From NCBI RefSeq assembly GCF_030272615.1, contig NC_081405.1, positions 609,262,677 through 609,326,676 on the forward strand: a stretch of 64,000 bases of DNA. Direction: 5' to 3'. Below are positions 34,871 to 45,619 of this stretch, piece after piece. Origin of the DNA: Cryptomeria japonica. Lineage: Eukaryota > Streptophyta > Pinopsida > Cupressales > Cupressaceae. A program made the translations under genes and the position numbers. How positions within the stretch are numbered: the stretch's first letter is position 1; each line of letters begins with the position of its first letter. The notes under the pieces were generated by a model. It worked only from the letters and a program-made list of their open reading frames with translations, had not been told where the DNA came from and made no database searches.

Positions 34871-35529
34871 GTCCCTAGTGATGTCTACTTGAGGACTATG
34901 TAAATCATTGAGATCTCTTTTGGTCTCTTTCATGTTGACTCAAAGGACACATGTGTTCCCTTTCTTCAAAGGTGGTTTCCTTTCTTTGGGGAATAAGGAC
35001 TATTCTATGCATATATATACATGATATACATAAGTTATCATATAGTATACTAACCTCGAGGAAAGTGAAGACAACTCATCCTTTTTGTTTTGTATTCATT
35101 ATCCTTGTGTTTATTCCTCGATTGGAGGCTAAATCCTTGTGATAACATGCTCCCTATTTTTCTCTCTCTTTGGTGTATCCTACCTTAAAGAAATCGCTCC
35201 CGGTAAGGCATGTGCAATTTATTTAACATGGAGGCATACACTCCTCTCATATTTTACTTCTTGATACTTTAAGTTACTTAGTGAAATTGGCCTTGCTTTG
35301 TAATTTTTGGTATCCATACTTTTCATGACTCATAGTGAGGGGAACCTTGCTACTTATAGTCGTGGTTCTCTCCCTCTTGATCTTCTCTTTTACTTTGTCA
35401 ATCAAAGTTGTTTAAGATCCTTAGTCCACTAGGGGCTTGGTGTATATTACTTTCTTGATATGGTGAAAGTCCTTCAATCTTGTTTCTTTGTACTTTACCA
35501 GTAGTATTGGTATACACTTATACTCCCGC

Positions 35530-35545
35530 TAAACTGGGGGCTAAG
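35530..35545 (+). promoter_or_regulatory. Polypurine tract of gag-protease element
   Basis: TAAACTGGGGGCTAAG immediately before the 3' LTR start TGTAACATC. The relic near 2455-2473 has a decayed counterpart. Confidence 0.55.
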
Positions 35546-36760
35546 TGTAACATCATTAAATTGCGACCTTGCAATTTTTGACCCCATTTGGGTCTTCGCA
35601 TTGGTAGATGAATCCCTAAGCTTGATTGGAGACCTAGGACATGCTCAAACATCATAAACTTGCATTTTTTGTCACCCTGCATTGCCTATCCTAAATTGGG
35701 GTAGGAGAGGGGCGTGGTACCCTTATGCCTACCCTATTTTGGGTCTCCCTCGACCTAATCCTACATTGAACTTGTTAATTGTGAGTGGGGAAAAATTTCC
35801 CTATGTCAGGCTACGACAAAAAATCCGTTAATAACCCCTAACTGGCGAGCATATAAGGAGAATTTCCCCTCCTAGTTGCATGAAGTTCAAGAAGTAGAAA
35901 TCTAGCATAAGAAATTATAAGGAAAAATTACCAAGTGACATTGTCATTAAGCATTCAAGCATTCCAACATCCATTCATGAATTGATCATTTCAAGTCTCC
36001 TTTCAAGGCTAGGTATTGCATTCAAGTCAATGACTCAACCATTGAAGAGGAGATCCATATAAACATTCAAGACATTCTATTATACATATCCTTTCAATCA
36101 ATTCTATCAATATTTCAAATGTATCCCCTCTTGAGGTGAATTTTACTTCAGACATTTCCTTTCATTTACTTGGAAGTATTTTCAATCACTTCGTTAATTC
36201 CAAAATAGGGTTTTACCTGAAGGTGAACCCCAAATCCCAACAACATTCCCTCTCTTTTCTGTGTGTAGGTTGTAGGTGCATACCTGTAATTGCAGGTTTA
36301 GACTCATTTTTGGAGATGGAAAAACCCTTTTCGGCACGTCGATTTTTCAAAGGACCAAGTACACTTTCAACCTAGTCTCGACATTTTTTTCACAAATTTG
36401 TAGGGGAGCTTCGCCTCAACATCTTACTACTAATTCCAGGTGTACAGCTTCACGCCGCATCTCTATGTCAAGATATAATTGTAAGTTTGTCATCTTTACA
36501 CTTAGTCTCAATTCACTTGATTCAACTTATCTATTTTAAAAGAGGGTTACTTTACATTCCAAATTTATTGCAAATTCCCTATAATTCACTTAGCATTCAA
36601 TCTCTTTCCATTGAGATTAGATCTAGTGAATTCAACCCCCTCTTTTAAATGTAATGTGCATGAGAAGTTGAAGGGAATATGTTGTGAAACTTTCACTCCT
36701 TTCTTAAGTATGGTAAAGCTTTCCACTTGACCTCGTCTCATCAATTTTCACCACATTACA
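35546..36760 (+). repeat. 3' LTR of gag-protease element
   Basis: Begins TGTAACATCATTAAATTG, ends CACCACATTACA, and is followed by CTAAT and then the right piece of the Copia LTR. Confidence 0.85.
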
Positions 36761-36765
36761 CTAAT

Positions 36766-37612
36766 GTTCTTGTTGGTGTTTCCTAGTCATGTCCTATTTG
36801 TTTTGGTGATCTCCATTGCATGATTTTTAGATTATTTTCATCAACCAATATTGATTTTTGTGTTATGCAGGTTTTCTGGTGGTGTAGCATGTTGCGGTAG
36901 ACCTCGACATGATTTCTGTTGGATTTGACAATTTGGGAATTTGATTTAGGTCCATGCTATGCTATGTAAATGATTGTATTAGTTTGGGGGTTAATCTTTG
37001 TATCATGTGATGTAATTTTATAATTATAAGTTGAGGGTTGAGGGTTTAGCCGACCTTATTAACAAGGTTGATGATTTGTATATATAGGTGATGTTGTCAT
37101 GTAATTTAGGTATCAATGTTGCCTCTACCTAATCAAGGAGAGGTGTATGTGAGAACAAGTAATTAATCCTTTTGTGTTGTAGAGAAGACGTATGTTCTTA
37201 ACTAGAACTATCATCAAGAATTTGTAGATGTTATTATTGCAATTCATTCCTTCAAGATTGTAGTCTGAATATTATTGTAAGTCGGTGAGACTTCCCTGAG
37301 GGTTGTAGCCTTCTGGGCAAATATATTTGAGTAGTGAGCTCTAGGAATTGTGCATTAATGCCTTAGCATTCCCTATTGTAACATGTTCACATACTATTGC
37401 AGAGTATCATCTTACTGTGGGTAGCTTCCCACCATGGTTTTTCTCTTAACCGGGTTTTCCACATCAAAAATCTTGGTGTTGTGTGATGTGCTGTTAATTT
37501 TCTTATTATTGTAGTTTATCACATTTATTGTTGTGTTTAAGTTTATGAATCTGGTGTAAACTGATTCACCGCCCCCCCCCCTCTTAGTCTTCCTTCTTGA
37601 TTGTTGCTAACA
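36766..37612 (+). repeat. Copia 5' LTR, right piece
   Basis: Resumes after the nested element as GTTCTTGTTGGTGTTTCC, matching ATTCTTCCTGGTGTTTCC at about 42892. It ends GTTGCTAACA at 37612. It contains a TATA-like GTATATATAGG (about 37078-37088) and a run of nine or more C near 37572-37581. Confidence 0.85.
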
Positions 37613-37614
37613 AT

Positions 37615-37627
37615 TGGTATTAGAGCC
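37615..37627 (+). promoter_or_regulatory. Primer-binding site, tRNA-iMet (one C-to-T change)
   Basis: TGGTATTAGAGCC, two bases after the LTR end. The single difference from TGGTATCAGAGCC is a C-to-T transition. Confidence 0.85.
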
Positions 37628-37668
37628 AAATCGTCTAGTAGAACCTTAATCATTTGAGGAGATCTGGG

Positions 37669-40600
37669 GTGGTAGCTCAAGGTATTATTTGTAAGGAGGA
37701 CAACCCAAGGATTGGTGGAAGTAACTATACTATATGCAATAACTAGAAGGAAGTGTACTTGAAATTCCTTAGAGAAGACTATTGGAAGATTACAAAGAAT
37801 TCCTAAGTTGTTTCTCAGAATGGACTATCTACTCTTAATGAGGTTAAGGAAGCATAAAATAATATTAGAGCAAAGGAAGCATTGCTTAGTGCCTTGGCTG
37901 ATTTAGATATAACAAATGTTATGGGACCAAACCACACATGAGATCTGGGAGAAGCTTGAGGTCCTTTATGAAGGAAATAAATAGGTGAAAGTTGCTAAGT
38001 TGTAGAGCTTGAAAGTAAAATATGAGACATTGAAGATGGGAGATGATGAGAACATACAATCTTTCATGGATAAGTTGAATGATCTTTTCCTAGGTATCAG
38101 ATATGCTGGTGGAACCATTAAAGAAGATGAAATAGTTGTTAAGGTGTTTTTTGAATTGGTGGTCAACACCCCCTTGGGGTTCACAACATGGCTTCCTCCC
38201 CTCTTGTGGATCCTTGTCTCTGGTCGCTCTCCCGTTCATTGATACCTTGAGATTTTGGTGTAATGTCAGTGGTGATTCCAACAAATGATATCAAAGCACT
38301 CAGTTACGAGTTCAAATCCCAAAAGGTCCCCTTCATTCTGTCGGTGCACAACCCTCAGTCAGTGTTGAGAGGGGGATTTTTGACTTGGTGGTCAGCACCT
38401 CCTTAGGGTTCATGACATGGCTTCCTTCCGCCTCCCATGGATCCTTGTCTTTGGCTGCTCTCCTGTTCACTGACAACTCGATCTTTTGGTGTAATGGCAA
38501 CAGTGATTCCAATAGTGTTGAGATCTTTGCCTCCTCCTTATAAACATAAGGTTTCTTCTATTGATGAGATCCAGAGTTTGACTACAGTGACAAGAGATGT
38601 GTTGGTTGGAAAGCTTTCTACATTTGGGATAAGTAAATTTGGAGAATCGCATGGAAAGTTTGAGATAACATTTAGAGAATCTACATCTATATCCTTTAAG
38701 AAATATGATCTTGATGAGTGAAGAATATCCAAATATGGAAGAGAGAGAAAAGAGATGGAAGAGGAAGAAAGAGAGGTAGATGAGCTTGATGAATGGATTT
38801 CTCAGAGATTGTTTAAAGGAGTGGGTAAGTATGATGGAAAGTTGCCTTTGAAATGTTTCTCTTGTAATAAGATACGACATTTTTCTTCTATATTCTTGGA
38901 GAAAATGGTTAAGTATGACATGCATGATAAGCATGATATGAATGATAGATATGAAAAGCATGAGAAGTATGATAAACCCTACAAGTCTAATGGGAAGTTT
39001 AGAGGTCAGAAGAATTATTATTATGTTGCTAATGAAGGTGTTACAGATGAAGAATCAGAAGGAGATGAAGTTGTGTTTATTTCCATTAAAGAAGATAGAC
39101 CTATACCTATTGATTCCACTAGTTGTTCTATTGTGGAGAAGTCTTTAGTTGCTAAAGTTGAAGAGAAAGATGAATAGGTGATTGACAGTGGTTGTTCACA
39201 TTATATGACCCGTGATTAAAAAAAATTGAGCATGGAAATGTATGATTCTAGAATAGTTAGATTTGGAGATAACAAAGCTTGTGCAATCCATACCAGGTTC
39301 TATTTCTTTTGATGGTAAGCATAACACTAAAGATATCTTGTATGTTGAAGGTTTGAAACATAATCTTTTGAGTGTTAGACAAATGGTTGGTAAAGGTTAT
39401 GATCTACAATTCAAGGATGGTAAATGTAAAATCTTAAATGCCTTCGGTATAGAGATTGTATTTGGGACTAAGACTGAAGGTAACATTTGTCATTTGAATG
39501 CTAGTGAGAAAAGTTGTTTGATTGCTGAGATAGATGACAGTTGGTTTTGGTATAGAAGAATGTGTCATGTGAATTTTGATTCAATGATCAAGATCCGTTC
39601 TACACATGTTAGAGATCTACCTAATATTGTTAAGCCTATTAATCTAGTATGTAAGGAATGTCAGTTGGGTAAGTAAATAAATATTTATTTCAAAAGCAAA
39701 TAGTATACATGTGATGGACTACTAGATCTTGTGCATATTGACCTATGTGGAATGACAAATGTCAAAATTGTGCAGGATGATAGATATTTTATGCTACTAA
39801 TTGATGATTATTTCAGGATGATGTGGGTTGCCTTTTTGAAGGAGAAATATGAAGCATTTGACAAATTCAAGATATTCAAAGAAAAGGTTGAGACTGAGTC
39901 TATATTGAAGGTGAAATGTCTAAGATCTGACAGAGGTGGAGAATTCTGTTCTGGTGAGTTCAATTCATTCTATGAGATGCATGGAATTACAAGACAATTA
40001 TCTGCTCCTAGAACCCCACAATAGAATGAAGTTGTTGAGACAAAGAAAAAAATTATTTTGGATGCTGCAAGGACTATGTTGATTGAAGGAAATGTTCAAA
40101 AGATCTACTGGAGAGAACCCATTAGCACTTCTATTTACACATTCAACAAATTTCACATCAAAGGTGATATTGGTAATAACCCTTATGATATTTGGTTTGG
40201 CCATTTTCCTACTTTGAGATATTTCAAAGTATTTGGTAGCAATTGTTATATAAAGAGAGATGAATATATAGGAAAGTTTTATGTGAGAAGTGATGAAGGA
40301 ATTTTCTTGGGATATTCTACAAAGATCAAGGCCTACCAGTGCTACAATAAGATCCTATGAAATATAGTGGAGAGTGCAAATGTGAAGGTGGATGAGAACC
40401 TTGGGAAAGAGATCAGAACATGTGGTTATAATGATAGTCAACATTTTTTGTAACTCCTATTTAGTCTAAAGATCCTAAGCAGAATTATCTGGTAGAAATA
40501 GTTCATCCAGATGTTGATGTTGCCACTGATGAAGTGCAGGAATTTGAGAATCACAACAATCAAAAGACTCTGAGGTATGTATGATTGAATCAATCTGAAA

Positions 40601-42220
40601 ATCAAATTATAAGTGACAAGAACAAAGGTGTGATGACTAGAAGAAGGTTAGCTGATGAAGAAGTATGTCTGATTTCTAAAGTGGAACCTAAAGATATTGC
40701 TGAAGCTTGTAAAGATAAAAGTTGGATGAGAGCTTTGGAAGAATAACTAGATTAGATTGAAAAGAACAAAACATGGGAGCTTGTGCATAGACCTAAGGAT
40801 AAAAATGTTATTAGTACTAAATGGGTATTCAGAAATAAACTGAATGAGGCTGGTGAAGTTGTCAGAAATAAAGCTAGACTGGTCTGCAAAGGATATTTGC
40901 AATAAGAAGGAATTGATTATGAGGAGACTTTTTCTCCGGTTGCAAGACTTGAAGTTGTTAGACTATTGTTTGCCTATGCTACTTATAAAGATTTCAAGTT
41001 ATATCAGATGGATGTTAAATCTACCTTTTTGAATGGTGATCTAGAGGAAGAAGTCTAAATTGAACAACCTGATGGATTTTCATTGTTGGATGATGGAGAC
41101 ATTGTATGTAAGTTGAATAAATCTCTTTATGGGTTAAAACAAGCCCCTATAGCCTGGTATGCTAGATTAGATAAATATTTGTTAAAATTGGGATTTACTA
41201 AAGGTGTTGCTAACAGTAATTTGTACTTTAAGATAGCAAATGATAACATCCTGATTGTTGAAGTCTTTTTTGATGATAATATCTTTGATGGTGATGATCA
41301 CATGAGTGTGAAGTTTTCTAGTGATATGGAGAAATAATTTGAGATGTCTATGATAGATGAGATGAAGTTTTTCTTAGGTTTTTAGATTGCACAGATTGGA
41401 ATAGGTATATTCATATCTGAAACTAAGCATGTGAAGGAATTGCTAAATAATTCTAGATTGCATGACTCCAAACCAGTTGGAACTCTTATGGTGACTGGTT
41501 GTAAATTATCTAAGAATGATGAATCTCCTAAAGCTAACAAGAGTTTGTACAGATCTATGGTTGGTGGACTGCTATATCTTATACAGACTAGACCGGACAT
41601 TATGCATGTTGTATGTATGGCTACTAGATATCAAGTTGATCAAAAAGAGAGTCATGTCACTTTTGTTAAGACAATATTTAGACATCTGAAGGGAACTATG
41701 GATTATGCTTTTTTGGTATCTGAGGAATTATGATTTCATGCTATGTGCTTACACTAATGTTGATTGGGCAAGTGATGTTGATTACCAGAAGAGAACTACC
41801 AATGGAGCATTATTTTTGGTAAAGACGTTGGTTTCATGGGATACTAAGAAACAAGATTTAGTATCTTTATCTACTGTTGAAGCTAAGTACATTGTTGTTG
41901 CTAGTAATTGCACTCAAGTAGCATGGATAAAGCAAATGATGAAAGATATCAATGTTATTTATGACAAGTCTATTGTTATTTACTCTGATAATTCCAGTTC
42001 TATTAACATGTCAAGGAATCTGGTACAACATTCAAAGACTAAGTATATATCAGTCAAATATTATTACTTGAAAGAGAAAGTCAGTGAAGAGAAGGTGACG
42101 CTAGAGTATGTATCTACAAAGGAACAAATTGTTGATATTTTCATTAAACCTTTGCCTCGAGATACATTTGTCTATTTGAGAGAAAAGGTAGGGGTATCCA
42201 CCCCTCCTGATGAGAACTAG
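37669..42220 (+). pseudogene. Copia gag-pol polyprotein, broken
   Basis: Gag: KMGDDENIQSFMDKLNDLFL near 38035, split by a TRIM at 38149, resuming RSLPPPYKHKVSSIDEIQSL, then a degenerate knuckle CFSCNKIRHFSSIF. Protease: VIDSGCSHYMTRD near 39180, with the active-site Asp kept. Pre-integrase HHCC: CHVNF..CKEC. Integrase: HIDLCG, SDRGGEF and NEVVETKKK give [42 protein letters not shown]; the YVDD box is changed to FFDD near 41270. RNase H: NVDWASDVDYQKRTT, STVEAKYI, YSDNSSS, to the stop at 42218. Many in-frame stops (TAG, TAA, TGA) and a frameshift near 41730 make it inactive. Confidence 0.85.
38149..38514 (+). mobile_element. TRIM (miniature LTR retrotransposon) inside Copia gag
   Basis: The element is 366 bp, flanked by perfect duplications GTGTT (38144-38148 and 38515-38519). 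Its terminal direct repeats are 135 bp (38149-38283, TTTTGAATTGG...CCAACA) and 137 bp (38378-38514, TTTTGACTTGG...CCAATA). Two bases after the first repeat lies TGATATCAAAGC (38286-38297), the initiator-Met primer site with two G-to-A changes. GAGAGGGGGA (38367-38376) precedes the second repeat. With the element and one duplication set aside, the Copia Gag frame reads straight through (K-V-L-R-S-L-P-P-P). It has no coding capacity. The repeats are roughly 80% identical by eye. A tRNA-derived SINE is the alternative, but it would not explain the terminal repeats. Confidence 0.8.
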
Positions 42221-42389
42221 ATGCATTGATTTTTATCAATTCAGTGGATTTCAGAGCTTTATATTTTTATCCCGATTGGTGAGTTGGCACGCTCCTCTGC
42301 CAAAGTAGTATGTTGATCTAGTTATGTGTTTTTGGGGAGAGAGATTCATGTTTGGTTTTGGTTTTTTTGTGATCTTTGGCATTGATTTC

Positions 42390-42522
42390 AAGGGGGGAGA
42401 GAGATCATGTGAAAATTTCTTTATCTGTCTAGATGTTAGGGGGAATTTGCTAGTGATATCTTCTTTCTTTGCATTGACTAATTTTTACTTTCATATGTTT
42501 CCATCAATGGGAAAGGGGGAGA
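42390..42522 (+). promoter_or_regulatory. Copia polypurine tracts
   Basis: GAAAGGGGGAGA at 42511-42522 abuts the 3' LTR. Earlier purine runs AAGGGGGGAGAGAGA (about 42391) and TTAGGGGGAA (about 42438) lie in the non-coding stretch after the RNase H stop, the same multi-tract pattern as in the non-autonomous elements. Confidence 0.65.
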
Positions 42523-42523
42523 T

Positions 42524-43773
42524 TGTTGGTTATGGTTGGTAATTTCTATTGGTAGGATATGTTGTTTTCATTGATGTCAACATATTCCTCTGATTTGATC
42601 CGGTGTGATTGGGAAGATTCTCTAATCCGGTTTTTGCAGTTTTGTTTTATCAGACTCTGATGGTATTTCCTCCGGTATATTTCGGTGTGATCCAATCTTA
42701 TGCTGAGATTTTAGGATGTTGTTTGGGATAGTCTTTTGTATCTTCATTTCAGATGGTTCATGATTTGGTACACCACAAGTTATCTTTCTTTGTGACAATT
42801 GTTGATTAGTTGTGTTCTTATAAAACTTTCAGACGTTGAAAGATGAAGATTTGAAGTGACATGTCGGTGCAACTATTTCGAATGATTCTAACATTCTTCC
42901 TGGTGTTTCCTAGTCATTTCCTATTTATTCTGGTGATCCACATTGATCATTGTATGATTTTCTAGTTATTTTTATCAACCGGTATTGATTTTTCATGTTA
43001 TGCATTTTTGTGGTGGTGTAGCGTGTTGCGGTTGATCTTGGCGTGATTTCCCATGGAGTTGATCATTTATGAATTTGATTTAGGTCTATGCTATTCTATG
43101 TAAATTATTGTATTAGTCTGGTGGTCAATCTTTGTATCATGTGATGTAATTTTGTAATTATGAGTTGACGGTTTAGTTGACCTTGTTATCAAGGTTGATG
43201 ATTTGTATAGATAGGTGATTCTGTCTTGTAATTTAGGTATTAGTGTTGTGTTTGCATTATCAGAGAAAGGTGTATTTTTGAACAAGTGATTTATCCTTTA
43301 GTGTTGAGATTGAGGTGTTTTTCGTGTTGCAGAGAAAACATTTGTGCTTAAACAAAACTATCATCAAGCATTTGTAGATGCTATTATTGTAGTTCACTCC
43401 TTTTAGATTATAGTTTGAATCTTATTGTATGTCAGTGAGACTTCCCTAAGGGTTGTATCCTTCTGGGCAAATATATTTGAGTGGTGAGCTCTAGGGAGTG
43501 TGCTTGAATACTTGTGCATTCCCCATTGTAACATTTTCACATACTACTGTAGAGTATCATCTTACATTGGGTAGATTCCCGCCATGGTTTTTCCCTTAAT
43601 CGAGTTTTCAACGTCAAAAATATGGGTGTTTTGTGTTGTGTTGTTAATTTTCTTATCTTTCTTATTACTGTAGTTTATCAAATATGTTGTTGTGTTTAAG
43701 TTTGTCCATCCAGTGATGACTTATTTACCCCCCCGCCCCCCTCTTAGTCTTCCTTCTTTATTATTGCTAAAAT
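42524..43773 (+). repeat. Copia 3' LTR
   Basis: Uninterrupted partner of the split 5' LTR. It begins TGTTGGTTATGG after the polypurine tract and ends near GCTAAAAT, the changed form of GCTAACA. The LINE frame resumes just beyond. Confidence 0.85.
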
Positions 43774-43778
43774 GGATG

Positions 43779-45382
43779 TTGTTTGTAGATCTAAATATTT
43801 GGGAGATCTCAGTCTAAGGAGAATTAAAACCATGAATCGGACTCTCCTTCCTAAGCAAATCTATAGAAATTTTTCCTCTAATGGTCAATGCAACAACATC
43901 TTAAGAAGCAAATATATGGTCAATATTGGATATCTTAAGATCTTTCTTGATTCTATAATTTTGCCTCATGGGTTGGCTCTTTAGAATGATATGGTTAGAG
44001 GAAGCATTTAATTATTGATTTGGGAGTCAGTTGGAGTATAAGAAAAGGGAGTCAGACTAGGTTCTAGGAAGATAGATGGATAATGAAGGAGCCCTTAAAT
44101 TCCTTTGAGAGCTTAAATGGGTGGGTTGATACTTGCAAGACTTTATTTGGGACTCATGTTAAGGACTATTGGACGAATTTTGTCTAGGGGGATCTTTGCC
44201 AGATTAGCATGGACCTAGAGCCAATTCAATATTTCTTAATGGATGTTAATATTGGGTCAAATCAACATAATGAACTCTTAGTCTGGATGCCTAACCCATC
44301 TGGAAACTTCTCAATCTCTTCGGTTGTCTCATTGATATCATTTTTTTGCTCCCCCCTCCCTTTTGGGCTAAAGCTTGGATCAAACATCTCATTCCTAGGG
44401 TCAACATATTCTTTTGGATTCTTCTCAAGAATAAAGTGTTCATGGTTGATAAGCTCTACAAGGTGTGATTTTTAGATCCTTAATTGATGCTACCTATGTA
44501 AGGAAGAAGAACAAATGGCTAATCATCTTTTCGTCCACTATCCTATGTGGCTTCTATTTGGTGAAGATTTATTTCTCTCTATAACTTCACTTTGGTGTTT
44601 CCTAGCTCTATAGAGGACCTTTTATTTAGTGGAGTACCCCCTCTGAATCCCACTATCCACAAGTTATGGCCTTCTACCTTTCCCCACATTGCTTGGGGCA
44701 TGTGGAAGGAGCATAACAATAGAATCTTTAGGGACGGGGAGGCTTTGGAGAATATTGTGTATGAGAAAATATACAAGTTAATTGTGGAAAATATAAATTG
44801 TATCTCATGTAATGAGGATAAAATGGAGGATATTTTTTGTACTATCTATGACCTAAAGATGGAAAAATATTGGCATATCAAAGTTGGTGTTTCTAAGGCC
44901 TATAAACTAATGAAAAAAAGAATCGTGAAGGTTCTTGTGGGATTCTTCCCCCTGGGGGTTGGATAAAAGCTAATTTTGATCAAGTGGTCAAGGGAAATCT
45001 GGGGCCAACTAGGAGTGGAGGAGTGTTAAGAGATTATAATGGAAATTTTGTTTCGACTATGGCACTCTCCTTGGGCTCACAATCCAACCACATAGCTGAA
45101 GCCATGGGAGCTTTCCAGTTTATTGATCTTGCATATAAAATAAACTTTAAAAATATCTGGATTGAAGGTGATTCAAATAACATTATTGAGTGCTTTCAAG
45201 GAAAATTCACCCCTTCATGGACTATAAAATATTGGATAGAAGAAGCTAAATCTCTCTTATCCAAATTCAACAAGGTTCGAATTTCCCATGCCTTTAGGGA
45301 AGTAATATGGTGGCTGACTATTTCACCAATGAAGGGGTCAAGTACATGGGCTAACATATGTCGTAGGCCTATAGTGAACTAG
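43779..45382 (+). pseudogene. LINE ORF2, right part: zf-RVT and C-terminal RNase H
   Basis: Picks up the frame left at 28591 (V-V-C-R-S-K, then SLRRIKTMNRTLLPKQIYR), the stretch after the RT core. Further on are NPSGNFSIS, a zf-RVT remnant with HLFVHYPM near 44527, and WGMWKEHNNRIF near 44695. From about 44950 an RNase H-like domain reads GPTRSGGVLRDYNGNFVS, IAEAMGAFQFIDLA and IWIEGDSNNIIE, with Glu and Asp at the expected catalytic positions, and ends near 45382. Some plant L1 clades carry such a domain. Frameshifts near 44340 and 45310 and several stops make it inactive. Confidence 0.75.
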
Positions 45383-45619
45383 GAGCTGATGTTAGAGCCT
45401 TAATCGACTTTGATATCACTCATGGTAAAGTTATCATTTTTAATTATGATGAACCAGAGTAGAGAATGGTAGTATGTCATCATTTGATATGGTGGTAGTG
45501 CATTAATTATCTGTACGGGTGGTAAGGGTTGGCACGTATTATGGGTGCCTTAGTTTTTTTATTGGTTCTCTACATAGTTCACTTTCTTCGCTATCAACAA
45601 AAGAGAATTTTGTGAGAAG

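Larger units (their letters stand above)
28958..36760 (+). mobile_element. Gypsy-like LTR element with gag and protease only, nested in Copia LTR
   Basis: The element is 7,803 bp with TG...CA LTRs at 28958-30194 (1,237 bp) and 35546-36760 (1,215 bp). Target duplications are CTAAC (28953-28957) and CTAAT (36761-36765). The interior carries a Gag-like frame with a degenerate knuckle and a retropepsin-like domain, then a Pro/Ser-rich stretch and about 0.8 kb of non-coding DNA. No RT, RNase H or integrase motif is visible between 33750 and 35545. It is thus a gag-protease (TR-GAG-like) element needing an autonomous partner. A related relic lies at 1735-3000. The primer site after 30194 (TTTTGGTGAACTTGATG) is not one I can assign to a tRNA. 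Confidence 0.85.
28592..43773 (+). mobile_element. Copia retrotransposon, interrupted by a Gypsy-like element and a TRIM
   Basis: The 5' LTR (28592-28957 joined to 36766-37612) and the 3' LTR (42524-43773) match. The primer site (TGGTATTAGAGCC), gag, protease, integrase, RT and RNase H follow in Copia order, and a polypurine tract abuts the 3' LTR. Without the two nested insertions the element is about 7.0 kb. It sits in LINE ORF2, with imperfect duplications AGATG (28587-28591) and GGATG (43774-43778). All coding segments carry stops or frameshifts. The RT-RNase H motifs place it in Copia (Pseudoviridae); the lineage within Copia is not assigned. Confidence 0.9.
16167..45605 (+). mobile_element. 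L1-type LINE split by two LTR insertions (about 6.2 kb without them)
   Basis: Four coding segments belong to one LINE: ORF1 left (to 16984), ORF1 right (from 25006), ORF2 left (26048-28591) and ORF2 right (43779-45382). At both breaks the reading frame resumes exactly when the inserted element and one duplication copy are set aside. Order: ORF1 (DUF4283-like domain, zinc knuckle), then ORF2 (endonuclease, reverse transcriptase, zf-RVT, RNase H). The 3' end is placed at ATCAACAAAA (45595-45604). A candidate target duplication is AATTCTTGTGAG (16155-16166) against AATTTTGTGAG (45606-45616). Subtracting the inserts leaves about 6.2 kb, a normal full length for plant L1. Confidence 0.8.

Noticed and set aside
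38149-38514. tRNA-derived SINE instead of TRIM
   Set aside because: A/B-box-like words exist, but two 135-bp terminal repeats, a primer site, a polypurine tract and a 5-bp duplication fit an LTR miniature better; SINEs have longer, variable duplications and an A- or T-rich tail.
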